Source: Planctomycetales bacterium
Lineage (GTDB): Bacteria; Planctomycetota; Planctomycetia; Isosphaerales; Isosphaeraceae
Length of the DNA stretch: 64,000 nt
NCBI GenBank assembly: GCA_027449865.1
Contig: DAIDKV010000093.1
Coordinates: forward strand, 1 to 64,000
Direction of reading: 5' to 3'
Of the stretch, positions 10,923 through 21,000 are shown in pieces. Below the pieces are notes generated by a model. That model saw only the letters and a program-made list of their open reading frames with translations, was not told where the DNA came from and made no database searches. The position numbers and the translations under genes are program-made. Numbering within the stretch: the stretch's first letter is position 1; the number at the start of each line of letters is the position of its first letter.

Positions 10923-12308
10923 ATGGTCGTGGGCATCCGGGGCGTCGACGATTCCAGTTCCGGTGGGCATCCGTCCGGGCACGTATATGATCGCAATTCC
11001 CTGCTGGAGAAGTTCCGGTCGGGCGAGATCCGGGTCGGGATCATCGGCCTGGGATACGTCGGCCTGCCGCTGGCCCTCGCCTTTTGCGAGCGGGGCCTCT
11101 CCGTGCTGGGCTTCGACGTCGATCCGGCCAAGGTCGATCGGCTCGGCCGCGGCGAAAGCTACATCAAGCACATCCCAGGCGAGACGATTCGGGCGATCCG
11201 CGAGAACGGCCGCTTCGAGGCCACCGACGACTTCCAACGCCTCGACGAGCCCGACGCCATCTTGATCTGTGTCCCCACGCCGTTGACCCAGGCGCGCGAC
11301 CCCGACCTCACCTACGTCGTGAACTCCGCCCGATCGATCGCCGCCCGACTCCGTCCGGGGCAACTCGTGGTCCTGGAGAGCACGACCTACCCGGGGACAA
11401 CCCGCGACATCGTCCTGCCGATCCTTGCCGAGGGGGGGCTTCGTCCAGGGGCCGACTTCTTCCTGGCGTTCAGCCCGGAGCGCGAGGACCCCGGCAATCC
11501 CCAGTTCTCAGCGCCCTCGATCCCCAAGGTCGTCGGCGGCCTCGACCCGCCCAGCCTCGCCCTGGCTTCCGCGCTCTACGGCCGGGCGGTTGTCCGTGTC
11601 GTCGAGGTCTCCAGTCCCGAGGTCGCCGAGGCCAGCAAGATCCTGGAGAATACCTATCGGGCCGTTAACATCGCGCTGGTCAACGAGCTGAAGGTGATCT
11701 ATTCTCGAATGGGGGTCGACGTCTGGGAGGTGATCGAGGCGGCCCGCACCAAGCCGTTCGGCTTCCAGGCATTCTACCCGGGTCCCGGCCTGGGCGGACA
11801 CTGCATTCCGATCGACCCGTTCTACCTGACCTGGGTCGCCCGCAAACACGGCCTGACCACACGCTTCATCGAGCTGGCCGGAGAGGTCAACACCTCGATG
11901 CCCGGCTACGTGGTCGACCGCGTGGCCGACGCCCTTAACGACCGGTGCCGGTCGGTCAAGGGGAGCAAGATCACCCTGCTGGGCATGGCTTACAAGAAGG
12001 ACGTCGACGACCCACGCGAGTCGCCCGGGTTCGAGCTGATGGAGCGCCTCCTTCGGAAAGGGGCCGAGGTCGAATACAACGACCCGCACATCCCCGAACT
12101 CCCGGCGATGCGACACTACCCCGACCTCCGAATGTCGAGCCGCGACCTATCGGCGGACTACCTGGCCTCTCGCGACTGCGTGATCATCGTCACGGACCAT
12201 TCGGCCTACGACTGGAACTGGATCGCCCGACACGCCCCGCTGATCGTCGACACCCGGAACGCAACTCGATCGGTGGCCGACCCGACGGCCGCCATCATCC
12301 GGGCCTGA
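10923..12308 (+). CDS. Nucleotide-sugar 6-dehydrogenase (UDP-GlcNAc/UDP-hexose type)
   Basis: A 461-aa protein with all hallmarks of UDP-sugar 6-dehydrogenases. It has the NAD-binding GLGYVGLPLA at 42-51, the ESTTYPGTT segment, SPEREDPGN, and the catalytic-cysteine motif GPGLGGHCIPIDPFYLTW with Cys294. A C-terminal Rossmann domain begins near KGSKITLLGMAYKKDVDD. The enzyme oxidises C6 of a UDP-hexose to the uronic acid in two NAD+ steps. The motif style resembles UDP-N-acetylglucosamine dehydrogenases of the WbpA/TviB type more than UDP-glucose dehydrogenase, which is inference. The ATG at 10923 follows GGGGGAGAT. The next gene, a 4-epimerase, fits a pathway to a surface-polysaccharide uronic acid. 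Confidence 0.9.
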   Translation: MVVGIRGVDDSSSGGHPSGHVYDRNSLLEKFRSGEIRVGIIGLGYVGLPLALAFCERGLSVLGFDVDPAKVDRLGRGESYIKHIPGETIRAIRENGRFEATDDFQRLDEPDAILICVPTPLTQARDPDLTYVVNSARSIAARLRPGQLVVLESTTYPGTTRDIVLPILAEGGLRPGADFFLAFSPEREDPGNPQFSAPSIPKVVGGLDPPSLALASALYGRAVVRVVEVSSPEVAEASKILENTYRAVNIALVNELKVIYSRMGVDVWEVIEAARTKPFGFQAFYPGPGLGGHCIPIDPFYLTWVARKHGLTTRFIELAGEVNTSMPGYVVDRVADALNDRCRSVKGSKITLLGMAYKKDVDDPRESPGFELMERLLRKGAEVEYNDPHIPELPAMRHYPDLRMSSRDLSADYLASRDCVIIVTDHSAYDWNWIARHAPLIVDTRNATRSVADPTAAIIRA

Positions 12309-12459
12309 TTCAGCCCGATTGCGAACGATTCCAGGCACTCTCCCGAAGTTCCCCCGAACGCGAAGCCTCCAGCGACAATTCCCGCGAAGCCAACCTGGAG
12401 TAGCGGGACGTCAAGCCGCCTTCAATTCCGGACCGAGGACGAAAAGGACCGAGGACGCC

Positions 12460-13401
12460 ATGCTCAAGGACCAAACGGCACTGGTAACGGGCGGGGCCGG
12501 CTTCATCGGGTCGCACCTGGTCGAGGCCCTGCTCGCGGAGGGCCTGCGAGTCCGGGTTCTGGACGATCTCTCCACCGGGCGCCGGGAAAACCTGGCGCAT
12601 CTGGCGGGGCGATACGAGTGGATCGAGGGGACGGCCGCCGACTTCGAGACCTGCCGACGAGCGGCCGAGGGAATGGCCTTTGTCTTCCACGAGGCGGCGA
12701 TCCCGAGCGTACCGCGATCGGTGAGCGAGCCGTTGCAGTCGCACGAGAGCGGCCCAACGGCCACTCTGAACGTGCTTGAGGCATCGCGGCAGGCGGGCGT
12801 CCGTCGATTCATCTTCGCGGCGTCGAGCAGCGCCTACGGCGACGCCGTTGAGTTGCCAAAGCACGAGGGGATGCTACCGCAACCGATGAGCCCGTACGCG
12901 GCGGGCAAGCTTGCCGGCGAGCATTACGTCCGGGTGTACGCCCAAACCATGGGTCTTGACGGGGTGAGTCTCCGCTACTTCAACATCTTCGGCCCGCGAC
13001 AGGACCCATCGAGTCCCTATAGCGGGGTGATTTCGCTTTTCATCAAGGCGATGGGGGAGGGACGTCGCCCGACGATTTACGGCGATGGGGAGCAGACCCG
13101 GGATTTCACATATGTCACGAACGCCGTCGCGGCGAACCTCTCGGCGATCCGGCATCCCGGCCCGCTACGGGGCGAGGTTTACAACGTTGGGACAGGAGAA
13201 CGGACTCGATTGCTGGACCTGATCTCGGCGCTCAACCGCATCCAGGGGACGAACCTGGAGCCGGAATTCCGGCCGGGCCGACCGGGAGACGTCCGGGATT
13301 CGCTGGCGAGTCTGGAGCGAATTGGTCGAGAGCTCGGCTACCGACCGCTGATCGGTTTCGAGGAGGGTCTGAGGCGCACCGTGACGGCTGGCCGGGACTG
13401 A
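12460..13401 (+). CDS. NAD-dependent sugar epimerase (WbpP/TviC-like UDP-sugar 4-epimerase)
   Basis: A 313-aa extended short-chain dehydrogenase: TGGAGFIGSHL at the N-terminus binds NAD, HEAAIPSVPRSV and AASSSAYGD follow, and the catalytic Tyr/Lys pair is Tyr146-x3-Lys150 in SPYAAGKLAGE. YFNIFGPRQDP and the GEVYNVGTGE segment complete the family pattern. The HxAAIPSVPRSV style is typical of UDP-GlcNAc(A) 4-epimerases such as WbpP and TviC. It lies 151 bp after the 6-dehydrogenase; together they could make UDP-N-acetylgalactosaminuronic acid for an exopolysaccharide. The start at 12460 was chosen because the Rossmann motif begins 9 residues later. Confidence 0.88.
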   Translation: MLKDQTALVTGGAGFIGSHLVEALLAEGLRVRVLDDLSTGRRENLAHLAGRYEWIEGTAADFETCRRAAEGMAFVFHEAAIPSVPRSVSEPLQSHESGPTATLNVLEASRQAGVRRFIFAASSSAYGDAVELPKHEGMLPQPMSPYAAGKLAGEHYVRVYAQTMGLDGVSLRYFNIFGPRQDPSSPYSGVISLFIKAMGEGRRPTIYGDGEQTRDFTYVTNAVAANLSAIRHPGPLRGEVYNVGTGERTRLLDLISALNRIQGTNLEPEFRPGRPGDVRDSLASLERIGRELGYRPLIGFEEGLRRTVTAGRD

Positions 13402-13463
13402 GGTTCCCGGTTTCCACGACAGGCCAGCAGATTGGGGGATTTGGAGTTTGAGAGCGGCCTCGC

Positions 13464-13492
13464 TTCTCAGCAGCCAGGAGATTCGTTAGAAT
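13464..13492 (+). promoter_or_regulatory. Candidate sigma-70 promoter of tRNA-Ala
   Basis: TTCTCA at 13464-13469 (4/6 to TTGACA), a 17-bp spacer and TAGAAT at 13487-13492 (5/6 to TATAAT). It sits about 70 bp upstream of the tRNA in an otherwise empty interval. It is assigned by pattern and position only. Confidence 0.45.
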
Positions 13493-13562
13493 GTGGGCGT
13501 GAATCCTGCGAAGCCGGGATCCACCTGGGATCTTCGAGCCCATCCCGGCTCGGAACACCATC

Positions 13563-13635
13563 GGGGACGTAGCTCAATTGGGAGAGCGCCTGGTTTGCAA
13601 CCAGGAGGTTGAGGGTTCGATCCCCTTCGTCTCCA
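13563..13635 (+). tRNA. tRNA-Ala (anticodon UGC)
   Basis: A full cloverleaf can be drawn. The acceptor GGGGACG pairs with CGTCTCC and contains the G3:U70 wobble that marks alanine tRNAs. The D arm is GCTC...GAGC. The anticodon stem CCTGG/CCAGG holds loop TTTGCAA (anticodon TGC). The T arm has GGTTCGATCCC, and A is the discriminator base. No CCA is encoded. Confidence 0.97.
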
Positions 13636-14114
13636 CTATGAAGCCCCACTCGTTCAAGCCCTGAAAACCAGCGATTTCCCCGGAAACACAGGGGTTTCCA
13701 GCAAGCCGGGCCGGCCCGATCGATATCGGCGGTTCGGCTTTCGTTTTGTCTGCATGTGCCTCGCTTGCACGCGGCTTGCACCAGGTTCGTGAAAGCGGCG
13801 GTGCAAGCGGATGGTGGGCGTCGGTCCCGATCGCCCGGATCGACTTCCGACCCGAATTTGGCCCGGCGCCGGGCGAGATCGGATCGGGCTCCACGGTCTC
13901 GATCACGGCCGGAAGGGAGTCCCGTACCCCGTTCCGCTCCGTCCCGTCATTATTCTTGCGAACGACGAGTTTGACCGTCGTCAGGATGCCGGCCGAGAGG
14001 AGGCGTTCGAGCTTGTCGAAGCCGGTCACATCGCGCTTTTCCAGCTCCCGCTTCGCCTGGCTCAGCGCCGCTGGCGTGCGGCGTATCCCGGCGCTGAATC
14101 GTAGAAGCCCCGAA
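13636..14114. other. Intergenic region between tRNA-Ala and the TolC-type gene; possible gene remnant
   Basis: About 480 bp without a convincing gene. A minus-strand frame from 14122 downwards has a protein-like stretch (LEKRDVTGFDKLERLLSAG, then VVRKNNDG). It has no good ribosome-binding site and its last 20 residues are merely the antisense of the tRNA. It may be the decayed end of an element integrated at the tRNA 3' side, but no integrase is visible. Confidence 0.35.
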
Positions 14115-14150
14115 GTCCGCACGCCATCACAGCCGATACAACCGCCAGAC
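14115..14150 (+). promoter_or_regulatory. Copy 1 of an ACAGCCGATACAAC motif upstream of a lipoprotein gene
   Basis: CCGCAC, 8-9 bases, then ACAGCCGATACAAC (14129-14142) and N3-CAGAC. The same arrangement recurs at 52182-52216, also upstream of a lipoprotein gene. Here it ends 56 bp before the start codon. A promoter or regulator-binding role is inferred from recurrence and position. Confidence 0.4.
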
Positions 14151-14205
14151 TTGGATCCCGTTCAACCCGGCTGCCGATCGATCGGCGTCCGCGGGGAGGT
14201 TCGTG

Positions 14206-15618
14206 ATGCGACAACCACGCCGCTTCGCCGCCATGGCGGCCCTCGTCGTGGCTGGTTGCCTGCAAGCCCCAATCAGGCCCCACTCCGACGATCGGATCTC
14301 CCGTACCGCCTATTTTCCAGACGATCCGAAGATCCCCAGACCCGAGCCGATCCCCGAGGCCCCCGTCGCGATCCCCGAGACGTTCTCCGGCCCGCAGCCG
14401 ATGGAAGTCTATGTCCGCCGATCGCTTGAGGAGAATCGGACCGTTCAGGCCGCCTTTCATAACGTCCAGTCGCTCCGTTATCGCATTCCCCAGGTCACGG
14501 CGCTGGAAGACCCCGTCGCGGCCAACACCATCTTCCCCATCCCGGGCGTGGCGCCTCAGTATTCCCTGATGGGATACAACCCGTATAACCTCACGATCGC
14601 CCAGCCATTCCCCTGGTTCGGGACCCTAAGGCTCCGGGGCGAGGCCGCCGATCGCGACGTCCGCGTCGCCCTCGCCGAACTCGCCGGGGCCCAGCTCGAC
14701 GCGATCGCCGCCGTCAAACGCGCTTACCACGACCTTCACGCCGGTGAACGGTCCGCCGAACTCCTCACCGAGACCCGTTCCGTCCTCGAGGACTTCCAGG
14801 CCATCGCCCGCTCGCGAGTGCCCGTCGGAGGGTCACAACAGGATGTCCTCCGTGCCGGAACCCTCCTCAGCGAGCTCGATCGGTCCATCGCCAGCAACCG
14901 CCAGGACATCGCCTCGGCGCGAGCGGCGCTGGCCCGACAGATCCACGCCGACCCCGATTCCGATCTCCGAACGGCCGATGACCCCAATCCCGAGACCCTC
15001 CCGTCGCGGATCGAACAACTTTACGAACTGGCCGTTACCGCACGTCCCGAATTGAAGGGAAGGCTTGAGGCGGTCGCCCGCGACGAGAAGGCCATCGAGC
15101 TCGCCCGCAAACGGTCGATGCCCAACGTCACTCTCGGATTCACCTACATGGATATGACCCGAACCGACGCCACCTCGCGGACAGCCGCCGGCATGCCCAA
15201 CGTCGGACTCTTCGTCGGCTTCAACCTGCCGATCTACCGGAAGAAATACGAGGCCGGCGTTCGCGAGGCCCAGGAACGCTCACACGCCGACGCAAAGCTC
15301 TACGAGGCTCAGCTCGACGAGACTCACGGCGAGATCAAGGACTTTTTCACACAGGCGAAGGTTCAGCAGGACGTCCTCACCCTGCTCCGCGAAAGCATCC
15401 TGCCCCGCGCCCGTCAGACACTGGAGCTCGCCAAAACCGACTACGAAAACCAGAACGTCGACATCGCGACCGTCCTCTCGGCCCAGCGAGAGGTTCTTCA
15501 GGTCGCCATTCAGGTGGTGCAGGTCGAGGCCGAACTGGGCAAGGCGCTCGCCTCGCTGGAGCGAGCGGTCGGATGCACCCTGAAGGACGCGACCGACGAC
15601 GAACGATCCCAACCCTGA
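14206..15618 (+). CDS. TolC-family outer-membrane efflux lipoprotein
   Basis: A 470-aa protein starting at ATG 14206 after GGGAGGT. A short signal ends in a lipobox (LVVAGC), so Cys at about 20 would be acylated. The body has the TolC/OEP pattern of two similar halves rich in long amphipathic helices, with the segment PWFGTLRLRGEAADRDV in the first half and LPIYRKKYEAGVREAQERS in the second. It would form the outer-membrane channel of a tripartite efflux or type I export system. No inner-membrane pump or periplasmic adaptor lies nearby, so it is an orphan component. A repeated promoter-like motif precedes it. Confidence 0.87.
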   Translation: MRQPRRFAAMAALVVAGCLQAPIRPHSDDRISRTAYFPDDPKIPRPEPIPEAPVAIPETFSGPQPMEVYVRRSLEENRTVQAAFHNVQSLRYRIPQVTALEDPVAANTIFPIPGVAPQYSLMGYNPYNLTIAQPFPWFGTLRLRGEAADRDVRVALAELAGAQLDAIAAVKRAYHDLHAGERSAELLTETRSVLEDFQAIARSRVPVGGSQQDVLRAGTLLSELDRSIASNRQDIASARAALARQIHADPDSDLRTADDPNPETLPSRIEQLYELAVTARPELKGRLEAVARDEKAIELARKRSMPNVTLGFTYMDMTRTDATSRTAAGMPNVGLFVGFNLPIYRKKYEAGVREAQERSHADAKLYEAQLDETHGEIKDFFTQAKVQQDVLTLLRESILPRARQTLELAKTDYENQNVDIATVLSAQREVLQVAIQVVQVEAELGKALASLERAVGCTLKDATDDERSQP

Positions 15619-15628
15619 TCGAGCGGCT

Positions 15629-16081
15629 TCACATCGAGGGCCCCATTCCGCCGAGCGGCGGCCCGACAAGGCTCGGCGGTTCCCGGAACGGATATCCAAT
15701 CCGAGGGGCCATCACACCCGTCGCCGCCCGACTCTGAGGCCGCCCTCTCCCGCCGAGCAAGGCCGACCCACCATCGAACCCCGCCATCGGGCGGCTCCGA
15801 CCGAGCGAAAGGCCGGGGCTCGACGAGATCCGGAACTCCTTCCGACCCGCCGAGATCATCGGCGATGGCCGGCTCTGGAACCGGAGTGGCGCCCCCATCC
15901 CAACCCGGTCGGGCAGGAATCCCTCGGACGATCCTCCGTAAGGGATCAACATCGGCCCAACACCGGGGGCGGACATCGTCCCACCATAGCCGCCGAGGCC
16001 CTGGCCGCACGCCTCGGACCGCATCGCGACGCCCATCATCACCAGCGCGGTGATCGCGACAAATCGTCCCCGCAAGCTCAT
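15629..16081 (-). CDS. Small secreted protein rich in Gly/Pro/Ser, unknown function
   Basis: A 150-aa protein, convergent with the TolC-type gene (10 bp between stops). The ATG at 16081 lies 8 nt after GGGGAG; a GTG three codons earlier is an alternative. Residues 4-22 form a signal peptide (FVAITALVMMGVAMRSEA) ahead of a low-complexity mature part with many Gly, Pro, Ser and Arg. No domain is recognisable. Such low-complexity secreted proteins are frequent in planctomycetes and diverge fast. Confidence 0.6.
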   Translation of the reverse strand: MSLRGRFVAITALVMMGVAMRSEACGQGLGGYGGTMSAPGVGPMLIPYGGSSEGFLPDRVGMGAPLRFQSRPSPMISAGRKEFRISSSPGLSLGRSRPMAGFDGGSALLGGRGRPQSRAATGVMAPRIGYPFREPPSLVGPPLGGMGPSM

Positions 16082-16269
16082 TTCACTCACTCCCCGGATC
16101 CAGCGACCCGCCTTCCTGAAAGGTCCCGCGAGCCCGGCCTCGCCCGATCGGCCTGAGCCACCGAGCCTGCCTCAACACCAGGGAAGTTCGACACGATCGA
16201 CTTCGAGACTCAAACGAGAAGAAGCGGGCTTGCCCCGGACGGAGTGACCCCGATATTATTGTGACTCGC

Positions 16270-16341
16270 GGCGCCGTAGCCAAGTGGTAAGGCAACCGCC
16301 TGCAAAGCGGTCATTCCCCGGTTCGAATCCGGGCGGCGCCT
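16270..16341 (+). tRNA. tRNA-Cys (anticodon GCA)
   Basis: A cloverleaf with acceptor GGCGCCG/CGGCGCC, short D arm GCC...GGC, anticodon stem ACCGC/GCGGT around loop CTGCAAA (anticodon GCA), T arm CCCGG-TTCGAAT-CCGGG and discriminator U, as expected for cysteine. No CCA is encoded. Confidence 0.97.
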
Positions 16342-16559
16342 CTGACAGTAAATCCCACCGAAGGCTGGACTTGCCCCTTGCCCGGCGGCCCGGCACCTGT
16401 GCTCTGAGAATGGTGGTAGATGCGTGGCAGTACCATGCTCGCCGCCCCGGAAGGCCGCTTCATGCCGCGCCCCAAAGGGCATTCCGGCCTACCGTCTTCA
16501 TAGGCCCACCGGCCAGGCCCACGTCCGGATCGGGGGCAAGGATCATTGCCTCGGCCCCC

Positions 16560-17468
16560 TCAATCTCCGGCGCGTCGGTCTTCCCGGAATCGGAAGGGCG
16601 GGGCGCCGGTGATCGCGGTGCTGGTGAACGTCGGGCACCAGTACAACTCGACATGCTCAACCACCAGATCCGTCCCGGCGAAGTGGCTGACTCCCGGCGG
16701 TCGCTCGTGGTTGTACATCGTATCGGTCAGGTCGCGAATCAGGGCGACCTTCTTGCCCAGCACGGTCATCTGTCGGATCGCAAACGGCCGCCCCAGCACA
16801 CACATATTCAAATGTACGCCGCAAATCATAACGTTCTCGATCCCGCGGGCGGCGAGCAGGTTCCACACCTCCTGGCCGTCGTCGGTGATCGCGTCGGGCT
16901 CGGCGATCTCGATCGTGGCGATCTGCCGGGTCCAGGGAGACCGGACCTCGCACTTCTCGACGCAGTCGCAGCCCATGTCGGAATCGTCGATCGGGAGGAC
17001 CCCTTCGCGGCGGCCGTCGGGCCAGCACCACGCCGTCCCCCATCGCGGTGAGGTCGCCAGAGGGACCGGAGTCGGGGCGTAGGGAGCCTGCTGGGCCCTC
17101 CGGCGCTGGGGAGCATCCTTGTAGAACGCGGTGGTTGTGCTGGGAGCGTGGATGATGAAGACACCCCGCCGCCGGGCCGCCTTGAGGGTCGCGTTCAACG
17201 GACCAGCCAGCTCGGCCACGCGGCGAGTCGCCGATTTGCACCAGTGATTATCCCACATGTCGCAGACAATGATCGCTGTCTTCCGCGGCTCCCAGTGGGC
17301 CAGGGTCTCGGTCACCGCGATCTTTCCGCGGTCCCTGGTCCGCGATCGGAGGTGGAGCGGGAATGGCTGGTCATCGACCGGCCCGGCTCCCGTCTCCCGG
17401 GCGAGGGCGGATAAAACCGCGACGGTGCAGACCAGAGCCAGAGCCGCGACGAGGGTGGTCCTTAACAT
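16560..17468 (-). CDS. Secreted isochorismatase-family cysteine hydrolase
   Basis: A 302-aa protein. The ATG at 17468 follows GAGGAA and opens a clear signal peptide. The isochorismatase-like fold begins at KTAIIVCDMWDNHWC, which supplies the catalytic Asp. The nucleophile is Cys in GVHLNMCVLGRPFAIRQM, and GRREGVLPIDDSDMGCDC lies between. The family hydrolyses amides, nicotinamide or isochorismate; substrate cannot be read here. The exported form is common in planctomycetes. No operon partner is visible. Confidence 0.85.
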   Translation of the reverse strand: MLRTTLVAALALVCTVAVLSALARETGAGPVDDQPFPLHLRSRTRDRGKIAVTETLAHWEPRKTAIIVCDMWDNHWCKSATRRVAELAGPLNATLKAARRRGVFIIHAPSTTTAFYKDAPQRRRAQQAPYAPTPVPLATSPRWGTAWCWPDGRREGVLPIDDSDMGCDCVEKCEVRSPWTRQIATIEIAEPDAITDDGQEVWNLLAARGIENVMICGVHLNMCVLGRPFAIRQMTVLGKKVALIRDLTDTMYNHERPPGVSHFAGTDLVVEHVELYWCPTFTSTAITGAPPFRFREDRRAGD

Positions 17469-18039
17469 GAGGGGTTCCTCGGGCGAGGGAAGCATCCCGG
17501 TTCGGCGGAGTCGCAAGGTTTCCGCGTTGTAGCAGGTGCCAGGGGCCGTGGGAAGCGGCGAGTGATCCGTGGGGCCTCCGCGCTCTCGATTCAGCTCGTG
17601 TCCTCGGATCGAGGGGATCCTCGACCGCAAGCCGCCAGAGCCGCTTTCCGGCGAGGTCGAAGGCGATGAGTTCGATCTCGTGACGAGACAGAAGGGCCAT
17701 CCCGAGGCCGTCCTACAAAAGGGTGGCTCGGCCGCCGCCGACGCCTGAAAGGGACTCCGGGGCGAGGGACGCTCGAGAAGGACAGGCCGACGTTCCTCGG
17801 CATGCTTCAATACGGCGGCCGAGTCGTGATCCAGAGGCTCGCGAACGTCCCGCCTCCGTCGGCCAGCCCAGGATTTTCTGTAAGATTTCCGAAAAGGATG
17901 CGTTCCATTCCTGTCGGCAATCAAGTGCGACGCAGCGAGAGATCCTTGCCCAATCGCGTTGCCTTCCGGGGCCACGTCCTGCTCCTGGCCGTGAGAGCTC
18001 ATTCGAGTTATCCACTGGTGTTTCGGCTGGGGATCCACC
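17469..18039. other. 571-bp intergenic region, no supported gene
   Basis: A divergent interval between the isochorismatase and the protease-WD40 gene. A minus-strand stretch near 17600-17700 (LLSRHEIELIAFDLAGKRLW) looks protein-like but has no start context and soon becomes Arg-rich, so it is at most a remnant. TAAGAT at 17881-17886 is a possible -10 for the downstream gene. Confidence 0.4.
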
Positions 18040-21000
18040 ATGACCAGACTCGTATTGTTTGCATTCTCAGTGCTCACTTTGGCGGTTGGGACGATCCCCT
18101 GCATCGCGGGGCACAGTCTGGAGGTGATCGAGCGGAGCAAGAAAGCCACCGCCCTGGTCGAGGTCGTCACCGCCGAAGGCGCGGCATCCGGATCGGCGTT
18201 CTGTATCGACCGCTCCGGTCTCTTCATCACCAACGCGCACGTCGTCCGAGGCGGAACCTCGGTCCGACTCATCATCGAGATCGGGCAGAAGAGTCAGCGG
18301 CGTCTCCGGGCGCGGGTTCTGCGGGCCGACGATGAGCGGGACCTGGCCCTGCTCCAGGCTGACGGTGACGCTGGATTGACACCGCTCGAGCTGGGCCGAG
18401 ACGACACCTTGCGTGAAACGGCCCCGATTTTCACGTTCGGATTTCCCTTTGGGAAAAGGTTGAGGGTCGGGGACGAGGCTTATCCGGACATCACGGTGAT
18501 CTCCAGCCGGATCACCGCCCTGAGACGGGACAAGGGCCAGCTCGAAGGGATTCAGTTCGATAATCAGCTCAACCCGGGCAACTCGGGTGGTCCGGTGGTC
18601 GATGAGGTGGGGCGGGTCGTCGGTGTCGCCGTAGCCACGGTTCCGGGCGCCGCGATCAACCTGGCGATCCCGGTGGGCCGCCTCTCCGAGTTCCTTGGAT
18701 CGCCTGGCCTGGTCTTCGACCCGCCTCCGCTGGCCTACAAGGACCGGTCCCGACCCGTGAGCTGGACGATCCGGGTACAGCCGCCGACGCCCTCGGCCCG
18801 GCTCCCCGAGAAGCTCTCGGTCACCGTCACGATCGCCAATGCGATCGGGGCGCCGCGGTCCTTCACGGCCCAGCCGATCGGCGACGGCGTCTTCCGCGTC
18901 AAGGTCACGCCGGTCCCACACGATCCCGACCTCCGGGTTCACCTCGACGTCCGCTTCCCCGATGGTCGAGCGGTCCCGGTCGAGGTCAAGGACCGGACCG
19001 TATCGGTCGGGGGCACGCGGTTCCTGCTCAGCGATCTCCAGACTCTACTCGGCGGCCCGGTCCCGCGGGTCTTCTCCCGTCGCGGAGCCACGGCCGTCGG
19101 CCCGATCGCCGGTCTGGGGAAGACAAGGATCCCTGTCGGCAAGAAATCCGTCACGGTCGATCTGGACGCAGCCTCCCAGATCTTCGTGCGGCCCCTTGAT
19201 GCCCCGCCGACCGTCCGGGCGATCGAGGCGCTCGTGGAGGCCAGGCAGGGAACGAAGGTCCTCGCCACGGTGCTGAAGCGAGCCGACTTCTCGGACGTGC
19301 CGGCGCCCAATGCTGTCGCAGTACGCGTCGGGCGAGGCGTCGTGATCTTGCCGGTCAACCCCTCTCCACCGCTCATCACCGCCTCACAGGGTCCGCCCGA
19401 TGATGGACTGGTCGCCATCGGCGGCACCCTCGACGTCGATGGAGTGCCTCGGGGTGCCGGCGGTTCCATCCGGCCACCGGCCGTCGAAATGGGAGAGGCG
19501 AGGGGCGACGCCAGCCCGGTATCCGACGAGCCGCGTGAGGTCCGCAAATTGCTCGGCCACAGGAACCAGGTGATGGACCTGGTCCTCTCGCCCGATGGTC
19601 GCTTCCTCGTCACGTGCGATCTCGACGGCATCATCCGCGTTTGGAACGCGGAGACCGGCGCCAACCTGTACACGTTCGGGGGGCACCGCGGCCGCCTCTA
19701 CGCCCTGGCCATGTCTCCCGACGGCCGCCGCGTTCTCTCGGGCGGGGAGGACCAGGTGCTCCGGCTCTGGGACATCGAGCAGGGGCAGTTCCTGCGGGAG
19801 TATCGTGGACACGGCGACGGGATCTACGCGATCGCCTTCACCCCCGACGGTCGCCGCTGTTTGTCCGCCGGCGGAGGACGTCCAGGCTTCGTGCTCGGGA
19901 CAGATCGAGAGATCTGGGTCCGCGACGTGGACGACGGTCGGGTCATGGCTCGATGGTCTGGCCACACCGGGATCATCGACGCGCTGGCCGTCTCGCCCGA
20001 CGGAAAGCGTGCGCTCTCCTCCTCGTCGGATCAGACCGCGCGGCTCTGGGACGTCGAGACGGGGAGGGAAATCCGGCGTTTCGCGGGCCAGCCGGAACTC
20101 GACCTGCACGCCATCTTTTCTCCGGACGGCCGCCGCGCGATTGTGACCTCGGCCGGCCATCTCGTCCGGATCTTCGAAGTCGAGAGCGGCCGTGAGGTGC
20201 TCCAGTTGCGCGGCCATACCGCGAAGGCTGACTCGCTCGCGGCCTCGCCCGACGGTCGGGTCCTCATCTCGGGGAGCTGGCAAGAGCGAACGTTCCGCAT
20301 CTGGGACCTGTCCGATGGTCGTGCGCTCGGACAGATCCCGCTGGAAACGAACCCCCAGCTCGGCACCTTCACTCCCGACGGCCGCCGGTTCTTCTGGTCG
20401 TTTACAGACCGGACCGTGCGCGAGTTCACGCTGCCCGCGGCAGCGATCCGACGTCCCGACGCCCGGTTGGCCGACGATCCACTGGTCCGGCTCCTCGATG
20501 GGAAAATCAGCGATGTGACCGTCGGCGGGGGCGGACGCTACCTGATCCTGACCCTCAGGGAGGCCCGGAAGCTGGCCATCTTCGACGTCAACGCGGCGGA
20601 CATCATCAAGACGATCCCGCTTCCCTCGTCGAACGTCCTTGTCGCGGCCGGGGCCCGACGTCTGGTCCTCGCCTTCCCCGACCAGGGATTGATCCAGCGA
20701 AGGGATCTGGAGGCTCTCGATCAGCCGGCCAGGAGCTTTACGTCCCCGATCAAGGCTCGCCTGGTGAGCCTGACCATGGGCCACGATTCCGACGGCCCGC
20801 TGCTCGCCGCCTGGGCACCGCCACACCACCCGGCGTACACGGACTGGATTCGCTTTAGCCTCGTGGATCCCTCGACGATGAAGGTGCACAGAGCCGGCCC
20901 GTTGCTCTTCGGCAACACCAATCGGATGGGAGGGGTATCCCCTTCGGGCGGTAGCTTTCTCGTCGGATCGTTTCCGCCTGACCATCTCCATGTACGTGCC

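Noticed and set aside
13574-14122. 182-codon minus-strand frame ending inside tRNA-Ala
   Set aside because: The last 20 codons are simply the antisense of the tRNA, a known source of false gene calls. The rest has no start site and may only be a decayed fragment, so it is described under the intergenic region.
16560-18275. 571-codon reading of the isochorismatase gene extended upstream
   Set aside because: The added N-terminal part is antisense to the protease-WD40 gene and intergenic DNA. The signal peptide and ribosome-binding site at 17468 fix the start.
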